A stretch of DNA of 50,777 nucleotides, taken from positions 1-50,777 of the forward strand of contig URJB01000012.1 in NCBI GenBank assembly GCA_900548145.1. The letters are read 5' to 3'. The notes under the pieces are model-generated. The model was not told the origin of the DNA and searched no databases. It saw only the letters and a list, made by a program, of their open reading frames with translations. Source of the stretch: an uncultured Eubacteriales bacterium (GTDB lineage: Bacteria; Bacillota; Clostridia; Christensenellales; Aristaeellaceae). Shown here piece by piece: positions 1 to 8,279 of this stretch (position 1 is the stretch's first letter; each line of letters begins with the position of its first letter). The translations under genes were made by a program, and so were the position numbers.

Positions 1-47
1 AAAAGTTCAGTCTGCCAAAGGCAGACCGGGTTGCCCAAGGGCAACCC
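1..47 (-). repeat. Paired-hairpin intergenic repeat, family B copy 1
   Basis: Two adjacent perfect hairpins are visible: GTCTGCC (10-16) with GGCAGAC (20-26), and GGGTTGCC (28-35) with GGCAACCC (40-47). Read on the minus strand, the first stem is followed by TGAACTTTT. A near copy of the first hairpin and its tail lies at 47395-47422 in the opposite orientation, so this is a dispersed element. It is cut by the window edge. It lies downstream of xpt and could act as its terminator or mRNA end, which is inference. Confidence 0.55.
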
Positions 48-210
48 GCCTTGCGTCTTCCCTTCGTTCCCCTTTGGAAACCTTCGGGCACCGAAATTGG
101 CGAGAAACCCATAAACCGGCAAGTCCCACTCCTGCGCCGAAGCTGCGCTTCCTTCTCCAACGGGGCATTTCCCCTTAGCAGCGTTTCCACTCACCGCCGC
201 TGCGCTTATT
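48..210. other. Intergenic DNA downstream of xpt
   Basis: No credible gene is seen here. The stretch contains several short GC-rich potential hairpins and no clear U-tract terminator next to the xpt stop codon. It probably belongs to the same patchy repeat landscape as positions 1-47. Confidence 0.4.
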
Positions 211-786
211 TCAGTCCTCTACCAGCAATTTTCCGTCCTCAATGCCCAAAACCTTCGCCAGCGCGTGTACCTTGTACCCGTCCTTCTCCAGCTTCTGATG
301 GCCGGGCTGGAACGCCTTTTCCACACAAATGCCGATGCCGACGACGGTCGCACCTGCCTGACGGCAGAGATCGCACAGCCCCTCGGCGGCTTCGCCGTTG
401 GCCAGAAAATCGTCGATGATCAAGACCCGCGCCCCGGCGGGTAGATATTCCTTCGCCACACGGACGTGGTTTTCCACCCCGTGGGTAAAGCTGAAGACCG
501 TCGATTCATATACGTCGCCGGTCACATTGCGGGTGCTGCTCTTTTTGGCGAAGACCACGGGAATGTTCCCGCAGGCCATGGCCGTAGTCAACGCCGCGGC
601 GATGCCGCTGGCCTCGATGGTCAAAACAAGGTCAGGCTTTTCGCACGCAAAAACATCGGCGAAAGCCTGACCCATTTTGACCAGTAAATTTGTATCCAGC
701 CGGTGGTTGAGAAACATATCCACCTTGACAATATCCGTTCCAATGCCCTTGCCATAAGTGCGAATGGCCTCTACCAGCTCTTTCAT
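211..786 (-). CDS. xpt: Xanthine phosphoribosyltransferase
   Basis: A 191-residue protein of normal Xpt length. Xpt salvages xanthine by joining it to PRPP to give XMP in the cytoplasm. The N-terminus (MKELVEAIRTYGKGI), the FAKKSSTRN segment and the PRPP-binding loop VLIIDDFLANGEAA (about residues 122-135, with two acidic residues followed by the small-residue turn) match the family. AAGGAGG lies just upstream of the ATG. It follows the GH13 gene by 46 nt on the same strand, and a promoter overlapping the end of that gene could serve it alone. In many Firmicutes xpt is preceded by a purine riboswitch and followed by pbuX; neither is present here. Confidence 0.95.
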   Translation of the reverse strand: MKELVEAIRTYGKGIGTDIVKVDMFLNHRLDTNLLVKMGQAFADVFACEKPDLVLTIEASGIAAALTTAMACGNIPVVFAKKSSTRNVTGDVYESTVFSFTHGVENHVRVAKEYLPAGARVLIIDDFLANGEAAEGLCDLCRQAGATVVGIGICVEKAFQPGHQKLEKDGYKVHALAKVLGIEDGKLLVED

Positions 787-818
787 GGAAAAAATCCTCC
801 TTGCGGTCTGATAGAGGT

Positions 819-847
819 ATTGTACTTTGGATTCAGCAGAAAATCAA
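819..847 (-). promoter_or_regulatory. Promoter for xpt
   Basis: On the minus strand, TTGATT (842-847), a 17-nt spacer and TACAAT (819-824) resemble a sigma-A promoter. It overlaps the last codons of the GH13 gene and would give a leader of about 25 nt, too short for a riboswitch. Inferred from sequence only. Confidence 0.5.
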
Positions 848-2584
848 GCCCTCGCCCGGACGCAGGGCAACCTGCAGGCATCCGGCGCGCACGGCGACGG
901 ATGAAGAATGCATCAATTCGTTCAGAGCACTCTGCTCCGCCATGCTCTCCGGCAGGGGCAGCAGCCCGTGTACCGGCTTGTCCGAGGTATTCAGCACGCA
1001 AAGGACGATTTCACCGCCCGCCACGCGCAGATAGGCGTACAGCCCATCCTCCTGCACCTGCCACGTGCGGAAGGAGCCGTAGCGCAGCACGGGGTGCTCC
1101 CGGCGAATTTCCGCAAGGCACCGGTAATAGCGGTGCATATCGCTATATTTCACCCGTTCCCACGGCATGGGAAAACGGCAAAAGGGATCGTCCGCGCCCT
1201 CCATGGCCAGTTCGTCGCCGTAGTAAAGAATGGGACTGCCGGGGAAGGTGAACTGGAAGAAAGCCGCCGCCCGCTGCATTTCCACGCTGCCGCCCGCCCG
1301 GGTACGGACGCGAGCCGTATCGTGCGTGTCCAGAAAGTTCCACAAAACCTGCGTCACGGGTTCGGGATAGAGCATCAGAGAGCGGTTGTTCACCGCGTCG
1401 AACTCCCGCAGGCTGATCTTGCGGTAGCAGAAGCGGTTCCACACATTGCGGCTCCAGACGTAGCTCATGGTGGAATGGAACATGTCGCCGGTGGAGAGCC
1501 ACTGGCGGCTGTCGTCCCAGCATTCTGCCACCATCAACCCGTCGGGATTTTCCTCCCGGAGCATGTTGCGGAACCTGCGCCAGAAGTCCGGCCAGATCTC
1601 GGGACTAACATCCATCCGCCAGCCGTCGATGTGGCAGGAGCGCAGCCAATAGCGGCCCACGTCCAGAAAATAGGCGGCGCAGTCCGGGTCGGCCAGATTC
1701 AGCTTGGGCATATAGGGCCAGTGGCCGAAGGTCTGATAGCCGCATTCTTCGGTATCGTCAAAGAAGAACCAGTCCCGGTAGCGGGAATTTTCGCCGTTTT
1801 CCACCGCGTCCCGGAAGGGGGCGAACTGCAGCCCGCAGTGATTGAACACACCGTCCAGCATCAGGCGCATTCCGTTCATGTGCAGCACGTCGGCCAGCTC
1901 CCGCAGGTCTTCCTCCGTGCCCAGCAGCGGGTCTACCTGATAATAGTCGAAGGTGTTGTAGCGGTGGGAGGTGTCGCTCAAAAACAGGGGCGTTGTGTAG
2001 ACCATTTCCACGCCCAGATCGTGCAGGTAGGGCACGGCCTCGATAATGCCCCGCAGGTCGCCGCCGAAGCGGTATTCGTTCTGCACCCGGTCGCTGGTCC
2101 ACGGCTCCAGCGTTTCGTCCGTCTGAGAACCTTCGCCCCGGCGAAAGCGATCCGGGAAAATTTCGTAGCCCACGCAGCCCCGGGCCCATTGGGGCGTAGG
2201 CTCGGTGGGATAAGCGTAGGCAAAGGCGAACGCCTCGCTCACGTCCTCAGGATAATCCGCGCCGCAGTGTAGGCCGGAGGCGTCCAGCTTGAACACCTGC
2301 TCGTCGCTCTGCAGCACAAAAAGGTATTTCAGCCGCCGGTCGTGGGGCATGAACGTAACCTGATACCACGTGTGCCATTCGTCCTGCGCCACCGGCTGCA
2401 TCGGGTACACGTGAGCCTTGAGGAAAAACTCGGGCATGTCGTAATTGCTGGTAACGCGAGCCTCCACCTTGGTAAACTCGTCCCTGCCGGTCTGAAGCCG
2501 CAGACATACGCTGCCGTCCGGCAGGGCGTAGCGGTATTCCAGCCACGGCATATGATAAACGGAGCCAAAATGAATGTTGCGCAT
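833..2584 (-). CDS. GH13 alpha-glycosidase (neopullulanase/cyclomaltodextrinase-like)
   Basis: A 583-residue protein with the layout of GH13 subfamily 20: an N-terminal beta-rich domain (about 1-125, CBM34-like) and then a TIM barrel. The four conserved GH13 regions are visible: DGVFNH (244-249), GWRMDVSPE (321-329, with D325 the likely nucleophile), AECWDD (353-358, with E354 the likely acid/base) and NFLDTHD (416-422, with D422 as transition-state stabiliser). No signal peptide is seen, so it is probably cytoplasmic and acts on imported maltodextrins, cyclodextrins or pullulan fragments. Its ATG has an AGAGGA site and lies 31 nt after the LacI-type regulator, which suggests co-transcription and control by that regulator. 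The exact substrate cannot be read from sequence. Confidence 0.9.
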   Translation of the reverse strand: MRNIHFGSVYHMPWLEYRYALPDGSVCLRLQTGRDEFTKVEARVTSNYDMPEFFLKAHVYPMQPVAQDEWHTWYQVTFMPHDRRLKYLFVLQSDEQVFKLDASGLHCGADYPEDVSEAFAFAYAYPTEPTPQWARGCVGYEIFPDRFRRGEGSQTDETLEPWTSDRVQNEYRFGGDLRGIIEAVPYLHDLGVEMVYTTPLFLSDTSHRYNTFDYYQVDPLLGTEEDLRELADVLHMNGMRLMLDGVFNHCGLQFAPFRDAVENGENSRYRDWFFFDDTEECGYQTFGHWPYMPKLNLADPDCAAYFLDVGRYWLRSCHIDGWRMDVSPEIWPDFWRRFRNMLREENPDGLMVAECWDDSRQWLSTGDMFHSTMSYVWSRNVWNRFCYRKISLREFDAVNNRSLMLYPEPVTQVLWNFLDTHDTARVRTRAGGSVEMQRAAAFFQFTFPGSPILYYGDELAMEGADDPFCRFPMPWERVKYSDMHRYYRCLAEIRREHPVLRYGSFRTWQVQEDGLYAYLRVAGGEIVLCVLNTSDKPVHGLLPLPESMAEQSALNELMHSSSVAVRAGCLQVALRPGEGLIFC

Positions 2585-2615
2585 TTCCGATCTTTTCCTC
2601 TCTGTTTGCTTTTTG

Positions 2616-3620
2616 TCAGTCCTTCAACACTCGGACGCTTTCCCGCTCGATCAGGGTAAAGGGCACCTCCCGGCTGGCGGAGACGGGCTTTTCCTTCACC
2701 AGGTCGAGGATCATGTTCATGGCCTCCACCCCCAGCTGATAGGGGTTCACGTCAAAGGAGGTCAGGGGTGGATGATGGAAGCGCCCGGCCTCGGTGTTAT
2801 TGAAGCTGATCAGGCTCACGTCCTCCGGCACCCTCAGGCCGATGGCGCTTAAGGTGTGGGTCAGGCTGATGGCCTGCGCGTCGTCCATGCAGACCACGGC
2901 GGTGGGATGATCGGGCTGGCGGAACAGCCGCAGCAATGCCGCCTGATCGGTGGCGTTATCCATGTAGCGGCTTGGGACGATATAATCCTCCCGCAGGGGC
3001 AGACCATTGAAGCGCAGCGCCTGCTCGTACCCCGCCCGGCGGTCTGTGGTCACCATATACTGCTTGTCATAGCCCAGCAGGGCAATGCGCCGGTGTCCCC
3101 GGCGGATGAGATACTCTGCGGCGGTCTGCCCGGCCCGGAGATTGTTGGAATCCACGTAATGGAGGCCCCCGCCGCAGGGATGGCCGATGACCACCGTGGG
3201 CACGTCCTCCGGGGGCTGAATCCCCTCCTCGGCAGCCAGCAGCACCAGTCCGCTGACATAGCCGCTGTCCACCAGCTGACGAATGGCTTCCGGCGTGGTC
3301 TCGCCGCCCTGCCCCGTGCCCAGCAGCACATAGTGGCGGCGTTCCGCCGCGGTCTGTCCCAGCCCCTGCAGCACCTGCGGGTAAAACGGGTGCCCCAGAC
3401 TTTCGGCCAGATTGGCCGGGAAAACGATCCCGATCACCCGCGTCCTGCGGTTGACCAGACTGCGGGCCATCTGGTTGGGATGAAAGCCCATCTCCTTGGC
3501 CAGCGTGCGGATCCGTTCCCGGGCCTGTTCGCTGATACGCGGATTATTATGCAAAGCCCGGCTGACTGTGGAGGGAGACACCCCCGCAGCCTTGGCTACG
3601 TCTTTAATGGTACATTTCAC
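2616..3620 (-). CDS. LacI-family transcriptional regulator
   Basis: A DNA-binding repressor with an N-terminal LacI helix-turn-helix (TIKDVAKAAGVSPSTVSRAL), a hinge helix segment (PNQMARSLVNRRT) and a periplasmic-binding-protein-like sugar sensor. About 334 residues from the chosen GTG at 3620, which puts the usual VKCTIKDVAKAAG start behind AAAGGA. An ATG at 3632 and an ATG pair at 3659 are in frame but have poor ribosome sites. It is first in an apparent operon with the GH13 gene, so a malto-oligosaccharide effector is plausible. A CAAACGTTTG palindrome just after its promoter suggests autorepression. Confidence 0.9.
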   Translation of the reverse strand: MKCTIKDVAKAAGVSPSTVSRALHNNPRISEQARERIRTLAKEMGFHPNQMARSLVNRRTRVIGIVFPANLAESLGHPFYPQVLQGLGQTAAERRHYVLLGTGQGGETTPEAIRQLVDSGYVSGLVLLAAEEGIQPPEDVPTVVIGHPCGGGLHYVDSNNLRAGQTAAEYLIRRGHRRIALLGYDKQYMVTTDRRAGYEQALRFNGLPLREDYIVPSRYMDNATDQAALLRLFRQPDHPTAVVCMDDAQAISLTHTLSAIGLRVPEDVSLISFNNTEAGRFHHPPLTSFDVNPYQLGVEAMNMILDLVKEKPVSASREVPFTLIERESVRVLKD

Positions 3621-3663
3621 CGCGCACCGCATCCTTTCCGTATCTCGGCTGCGCATCATCGCG

Positions 3664-3673
3664 CAAACGTTTG
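3664..3673. promoter_or_regulatory. LacI-type operator
   Basis: A perfect 10-bp palindrome, CAAACGTTTG, has the central CG typical of LacI/CcpA-family operators. It sits 13 nt downstream of the -10 box, about where transcription of the regulator gene would start. I did not find a second copy in front of the GH13 or beta-galactosidase genes. Confidence 0.6.
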
Positions 3674-3686
3674 TATGATGAAAATT

Positions 3687-3715
3687 ATCTTACTCAGAAA
3701 CCTTCACCCTGTCAA
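3687..3715 (-). promoter_or_regulatory. Promoter of the lacI-like/GH13 operon
   Basis: Minus-strand TTGACA (3710-3715), 17 nt and TAAGAT (3687-3692). The consensus -35 and the adjacent operator make it a good candidate for the operon promoter. Confidence 0.65.
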
Positions 3716-3756
3716 GCCCGGCGAATGAAAGCGGTTTCGAGCAGGGCAGCACAAAG

Positions 3757-3789
3757 CCCGCCTTCCCCAAGAGGAAGGCGGGCGTATTC
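3757..3789 (-). terminator. Terminator-like hairpin after uppP
   Basis: A 10-bp perfect stem, CCCGCCTTCC (3757-3766) with GGAAGGCGGG (3773-3782), lies just beyond the uppP stop on the minus strand. It is followed only by CTTTGT, so the U-tract is weak. Confidence 0.55.
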
Positions 3790-3797
3790 CAGCGTCC

Positions 3798-4634
3798 TTA
3801 TTTCAGCACCACCAGCGCAAGAATCACCACAATGCCCAGTGCGATCCGATACCAGCCAAAGGCCGTGAAGTCGTGCTTGCGGATGTAGTTCATCAGGAAG
3901 CGCACCACCAGCAGGGAGACCACGAACGCCACCGCCGAGCCCAGCAGCAGCACGATCAGTTCACTGCCGGTGAAGGCAAAGCCGAATTTCAGAATTTTGA
4001 TAAAGCTCAGGCCGATCATGACGGGCACAGCCAGAAAGAAGGTGAACTCCGCCGCCGCCACCCGGGAAACGCCGATCAGCAGCGCGCCGATAATGGTTGC
4101 GCCGGAACGGGAGGTGCCGGGAATGATGGAAAGCACCTGAAACAGGCCGACCATCAGCGCCGTGCGGTAGGTCATGTCCTCCAGACGGGCTACCTTCGGC
4201 TGGCGGTTCCGGTTCCACTTTTCGATCAGGATAAAGGCGATACCATAGAGGATCAGCATCAGGGCGATCACCAGCGGCGTATGCAGGTGGGCCTCGATAT
4301 AGTCGTCGAACAGCAGGGTCACGACGGCCCCCGGAATGCAGGCCACTACTACCTTGAGCCAGATGGAGAGGGTGTCCATTTTGACCGCAGGCTTTGTTTT
4401 ATCCTTGAACTGGAAGGGGAACATCTTCTGCCAGAACAGGATCACCACCGCCAGGATCGCGCCCAGCTGGATCACCACGAAGAACATATCCTTGAATGCG
4501 TCGCTCACGTTCAGGGTCAGAAATTCGTCCACCAACAGCATGTGCCCCGTGCTGCTGATGGGCAGCCATTCCGTCACGCCCTCCACGATGCCCAGAAAAA
4601 TGACTTTCAAAATCTCCGTAAAGCTTAGAGTCAT
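3798..4634 (-). CDS. uppP: Undecaprenyl-diphosphate phosphatase
   Basis: An integral membrane enzyme (278 residues from this start) that removes the terminal phosphate of undecaprenyl diphosphate so the lipid carrier can be reused in wall synthesis; the family is linked to bacitracin resistance. Both signature segments are present: EGVTEWLPISSTGH (18-31) and PGTSRSGAT. Several hydrophobic helices fill the rest. The ATG at 4634 is preceded by AAGGAGG; the in-frame upstream extension to 4688 has no such site. Promoter at 4727-4735, monocistronic by appearance, between the beta-galactosidase gene and a convergent-free gap. Confidence 0.95.
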   Translation of the reverse strand: MTLSFTEILKVIFLGIVEGVTEWLPISSTGHMLLVDEFLTLNVSDAFKDMFFVVIQLGAILAVVILFWQKMFPFQFKDKTKPAVKMDTLSIWLKVVVACIPGAVVTLLFDDYIEAHLHTPLVIALMLILYGIAFILIEKWNRNRQPKVARLEDMTYRTALMVGLFQVLSIIPGTSRSGATIIGALLIGVSRVAAAEFTFFLAVPVMIGLSFIKILKFGFAFTGSELIVLLLGSAVAFVVSLLVVRFLMNYIRKHDFTAFGWYRIALGIVVILALVVLK

Positions 4635-4726
4635 CTGGAAAGACCTCCTTGCAAGCCGGTTTTCGCTTCCCCTTCCGGGAACGATCACCGGCAGGGCGCT
4701 TCTCAGGCTATGCTTTTCACCTGAGC

Positions 4727-4735
4727 ATTATAGCA
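4727..4735 (-). promoter_or_regulatory. Extended -10 promoter of uppP
   Basis: Minus-strand TGC followed by TATAAT (4727-4732). No good -35 box is seen at 17 nt, as is usual for extended -10 promoters. The leader carries an inverted repeat, CTCAGG (4703-4708) with CCTGAG (4719-4724), of unknown role. Confidence 0.5.
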
Positions 4736-4769
4736 TACCCACGCAAGATCGGCCAGCGGTTCCGCCTTT

Positions 4770-7700
4770 TCATTCCAGCCCAAGACTTTCCAGCGCCGTC
4801 ATGAGAGACGCGTCCATGGCCCGGTAAGGCTTCCACACCAGCACAAACTCCACCGGCTCCCGGAAATACAGCAGATCCTTCTCCATCGCCTTGGGGCCGC
4901 AGCTGTTGGAACCGATGCCGCCCTGCCGGTAATCCAGCGACAGCACGGTCTTACCCTCGGATTTCAGGTCATAGGTATGCTTGGCCCGGGTCAGGAGTTC
5001 GTCGGAATAATCGTGCGCATTGAAGCTGAGCCGGTTCTCCCAGCCCTTTTCACAGGCGATGAGCAGCCCGTCTCCCAGCGCGTTGGTCACGGTCAGGGCC
5101 TTCACGCCGCCCCGGGCGCCGTTTTCCTGCGGACGGATATAGGGTTCGTGCAGCTCTGCGACCTTCGCTTCGTACAGGCCCACTTCCGCGCCCGCCAGCA
5201 GGTCGGGATAGTTTTCCCGGGGACCCCGGCCATACCATGCCACGCGGTCAAATTCCTCCGGCAGCTCCAGCTGCAGCCCCAGCCGGGGCAGCGGGGGCAG
5301 ATTGTCCCGCAGGGGGATGAACCGATTTGCCAGCCGCAGCGTGCCGTCGGCGGACAGGGTGTAGTCCGTTTCCGCCTGCAGCACCGGCCCGAAGGACACC
5401 GGCGCGCAGACCCAGGCCGCGTGAACGCAGACCGCGCCGTTTTCCTGCCGCCAACTCCATTCGGTCAGACGGCGCTGCAGGCGCTCCAGCCCGAACTTGC
5501 GCCAATGGACGCTCAAATGTACGTCGTTGTCCGTGGGCGCGCGCCACAGATTCACCCGCGGGCCGCTGAGCAGCGTTTCCCGGCCGTTGATCTCCAAAGA
5601 AGCCATTTCGCCGGTGCGGCTGGAGAATCGAGCCGCGAAGTTCGTTCCCGCCACGGCGATCCCCTGCTCCAGCTCCCGCACCTGCAATTCTCCGGCGGGA
5701 ATTTTGACCGTCCGTTTCCGCAGCTTGCCGCCCAGCGGCAGCTGGATAGAAGCTACCTCGTGCCCGGCCTTGGCCCATAGCTGGTCGGCGGCTTCCGTAA
5801 AGCGCAGGTTCAGGAAGCACTGGCCTTCTTCGGGCAGCGTGCAGGGCAGTTCCAGCCACTTCTCGCCGTAGGGCTCCACGCCGGTCACGTCCAACCGTCC
5901 GCCCTGTACGCTTTCACCGTCGCAGAGTAGATTCCACCGCGCGTCCAGATGATCCAGCGTCTGGAAGGCGTACAGGTTTTGCAAATAGAGCTTGCCGTTC
6001 TCCACTTCCGCCCGCACCGGCTCCAACGCCTGTTTCAGCGCCCACAGGCCGGTGTGGGGCGTGCGGTCGGGGTAGTTCAGCGCGTCCACGCAGAAGTTGC
6101 CGTCGTTGGGCGTATCGCCGAAGTCGCCGCCGTAGGCCCAGTAGCTTTCCCCGGCTTCGTTTTTCGTCCATACGCTGTGATCCACCCACTCCCACACGCA
6201 GCCGCCGATCAGACGCTTGCTGCCGTAAAAGGCCTTCCAGTAGTCCAGCAGCGAGCCGGGGCCCAAGCCCATGGCATGGGCGTACTCGCACAGGAAGAAG
6301 GGATGGGGATCGTCGGATTTTCCTTTTTCGATCAAGGCTTCCACCGAGGGGTACATGATGGATTCCACATCCGAGCTGATGCAGCCCGGCTCGTTTTCGT
6401 AATGAATGACCCGGCTCGTGTCCAGTTCCAGAATTTTTTCCCGCATGGCCAGCGTATTGGGGCCGTAGCCGGATTCGTTGCCCAGCGACCAGAAGATGAC
6501 CGACGGGTGGTTCCGATCCCGGCGCACCATCCGCTCGGCCCGGTCTACCAGCGCGGCCCGCCACTCCGGGCTGCGGGCAAAGTAGTTGCGGCTGTGGGTC
6601 TCGTCGTTGTAGGATTTGGGCTCGGCCTGAAGCTGCTCCTGCATTTCCGCGCCGTGGTTCTCGTAGTCCGTCTCATCGATGACGTACAGGCCGTAGCGAT
6701 CGCACAGTTCCAGCCAGCGGGGATCGTTAGGATAGTGGGAGGTACGCACGGTGTTGATGTTCATCTGCTTCATCAGCCGCACGTCCCGCAGCAGGGTCTC
6801 CATGGTGGAGACGTGCCCCAGCCGGTCGTTGGTGTCGTGACGGTTCACGCCCTTGAGCTTGATGGATACGCCGTTGACCCACAGCTGCTGATCTCGGATC
6901 TCGATCTTGCGGAAGCCCACGTTCGTCCGCTGTACTTCGCCGGGCACGGACACCAACAGGGTATACAGATGAGGCGTTTCCGCCGTCCAGCGCAGACAGT
7001 CCTTCACGGAGAAGCGGGCACGGCCCTGAACCAGCGCCGCTTCGGCGAGCTTCCTTTCCCCCTGATACAGCGCGGCGACGGCTTCGCATCCGGCGGGCAC
7101 ATCCACCTCCACGTCCAGCACGCCGTCCCGGTAATGGTTTTCCAGATCCACCCGGCAGACCACGTCCCGGATATGATTTTCGCCAACGCCCAGCAGATAC
7201 ACGTCCCGGAAAATGCCGCTCATGCGCCAGCAGTCCTGATCCTCCAGATAGGTGCTGTCGGCCCACTGCAATACCTGCACTGTCAGGGTGTTGTCGCCGT
7301 CCTTCAAATAATCGGTAATGTCAAACTCCGCAGGCAGACGGCTGCCCTTGGACATGCCGACTTCCCGGCCATTGACCCACACGAAGAAGCAGGCGTTCAC
7401 GCCGTCGAAGTTCAGCGTCACCCGGCGTCCCCGCCAGCTTTCCGGCAGACGGAAAACCCGGCGATATACGCCCGTGGGATTTTCGTCCGGCACATAGGGC
7501 GGGTCAAAGGGAATGGGGTAGCTGACATTCACATACTGGGGCCGCCCGTAGCCGTGCATCTGCCAGCAGGAGGGCACGTCCAACTCGTCCCACAGCACGT
7601 TTTCTTCTTCCCCGCCCTGACAGATTCCCTTGGGCAGCACGCCGTCGGCGGCATAGTAAAACTGCCAGACGCCGTTCAGACACAGATACCCGTCCGACAG

Positions 7701-7817
7701 GCTCCGTTCCCCCCGCAGGGCGGCGGCTTCATCGGGAAAAGGAAACGACGTGGTTCTTCCGGGAAGACGGTTCTGATGCAGTACCGTCATGTCCTGCCAC
7801 AGGCTGGATCGCTTCAT
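4770..7817 (-). CDS. lacZ: GH2 beta-galactosidase (LacZ type)
   Basis: A large cytoplasmic beta-galactosidase (1015 residues from this start, close to E. coli LacZ length). Domains in order: sugar-binding jelly roll (about 45-215), immunoglobulin-like domain, TIM barrel (about 300-590), a second Ig-like domain and the C-terminal beta-galactosidase small chain, which has FNAHDYSDELL near the end. The acid/base glutamate is E448 in WSLGNESGYGP and the nucleophile E511 in FFLCEYAHAMGLGPG. The ATG at 7817 has AAGGAGG 10 nt upstream; the open frame reaches 7925 but without a ribosome site. No permease or dedicated regulator is adjacent; the nearest candidate regulator is the LacI-type gene 1 kb downstream of its end. 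Confidence 0.95.
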   Translation of the reverse strand: MKRSSLWQDMTVLHQNRLPGRTTSFPFPDEAAALRGERSLSDGYLCLNGVWQFYYAADGVLPKGICQGGEEENVLWDELDVPSCWQMHGYGRPQYVNVSYPIPFDPPYVPDENPTGVYRRVFRLPESWRGRRVTLNFDGVNACFFVWVNGREVGMSKGSRLPAEFDITDYLKDGDNTLTVQVLQWADSTYLEDQDCWRMSGIFRDVYLLGVGENHIRDVVCRVDLENHYRDGVLDVEVDVPAGCEAVAALYQGERKLAEAALVQGRARFSVKDCLRWTAETPHLYTLLVSVPGEVQRTNVGFRKIEIRDQQLWVNGVSIKLKGVNRHDTNDRLGHVSTMETLLRDVRLMKQMNINTVRTSHYPNDPRWLELCDRYGLYVIDETDYENHGAEMQEQLQAEPKSYNDETHSRNYFARSPEWRAALVDRAERMVRRDRNHPSVIFWSLGNESGYGPNTLAMREKILELDTSRVIHYENEPGCISSDVESIMYPSVEALIEKGKSDDPHPFFLCEYAHAMGLGPGSLLDYWKAFYGSKRLIGGCVWEWVDHSVWTKNEAGESYWAYGGDFGDTPNDGNFCVDALNYPDRTPHTGLWALKQALEPVRAEVENGKLYLQNLYAFQTLDHLDARWNLLCDGESVQGGRLDVTGVEPYGEKWLELPCTLPEEGQCFLNLRFTEAADQLWAKAGHEVASIQLPLGGKLRKRTVKIPAGELQVRELEQGIAVAGTNFAARFSSRTGEMASLEINGRETLLSGPRVNLWRAPTDNDVHLSVHWRKFGLERLQRRLTEWSWRQENGAVCVHAAWVCAPVSFGPVLQAETDYTLSADGTLRLANRFIPLRDNLPPLPRLGLQLELPEEFDRVAWYGRGPRENYPDLLAGAEVGLYEAKVAELHEPYIRPQENGARGGVKALTVTNALGDGLLIACEKGWENRLSFNAHDYSDELLTRAKHTYDLKSEGKTVLSLDYRQGGIGSNSCGPKAMEKDLLYFREPVEFVLVWKPYRAMDASLMTALESLGLE

Positions 7818-7923
7818 GAAAGGGATTCCTCCTTGATGCTGCATATGCTTTTCCGCGTCTTCCGCCCCGCTGGCGGAAAGAACAGATTGTATCCAAAGAA
7901 TACCCTGCTTTTCCAGACGCGTC

Positions 7924-7952
7924 AATATCCATCCGTGTCAGAAACAGTACAA
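7924..7952 (-). promoter_or_regulatory. Candidate promoter for lacZ
   Basis: Minus-strand TTGTAC (7947-7952), 17 nt and GATATT (7924-7929). Both boxes are imperfect, so confidence is low. The leader of about 100 nt shows no riboswitch that I recognise. Confidence 0.35.
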
Positions 7953-8020
7953 TCGAGCATTCCTTGCACTTTTGTCCCTCCCATGAGACTTTTCCGATTT
8001 GCCTTTCTTCATCTCCCCAT

Positions 8021-8053
8021 CAAAAAAACAGGAGCCGCCGTCAGCAGCTCCCG
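8021..8053 (-). terminator. Rho-independent terminator, minus strand
   Basis: On the minus strand GGAGCTGC pairs with GCGGCTCC (one U-G wobble) around a TGACG loop, followed by TG and seven Ts. It would end transcription from the lipoprotein gene about 230 nt after its stop codon, with a repeat element in between. The plus strand has a weaker version ending in TCTTTTTT. Confidence 0.7.
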
Positions 8054-8094
8054 TCTCTTTTTTCATGTAATGCATTCCCGCAGACAACCTGCGC

Positions 8095-8150
8095 GTTCCC
8101 CTACGCCCCTGCGCACATCGCGCATAATCCAAGGCGCAGAACTTTTACCC
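8095..8150. repeat. Partial fragment of the family A repeat
   Basis: The run CTACGCCCCTGCGCA at 8101 repeats a motif of the complete element at 8151-8280 (CTACGCCCCTGCGCG) and is followed by a similar GCGC-rich arm. It looks like a truncated copy abutting the complete one. Confidence 0.4.
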
Positions 8151-8279
8151 TACCAAACCAGCGAGCCGCGAGGCCTGTCGCCGAGCGGCGGTAACTCTGC
8201 AGCCCAGCTGCATATCCCTCTACGCCCCTGCGCGGCTAAGCCGCGCAGTCCGGGGTGCAGGGCTTCAGCCCTGCCTGCC
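8151..8279 (-). repeat. Stop-codon-abutting intergenic repeat, family A copy 1
   Basis: About 130 nt matching copies at 27825-27960 and 41870-41998. Shared blocks are GCGAGCCG, CGGTAACTC, GCAGCC, CCTCTACGCCCCTGCGCG, CAGTCCGGGGTGCAGGG and CCTGCCTGC. Arms form hairpins, for example CTGCGCGGC with GCCGCGCAG, and GCAGGGC with GCCCTGC. On the minus strand it begins directly after the lipoprotein stop codon. Confidence 0.7.

Noticed and set aside
787..832. Purine riboswitch before xpt
   Set aside because: Only about 46 nt separate it from the upstream gene and the conserved purine-aptamer loops are not present.
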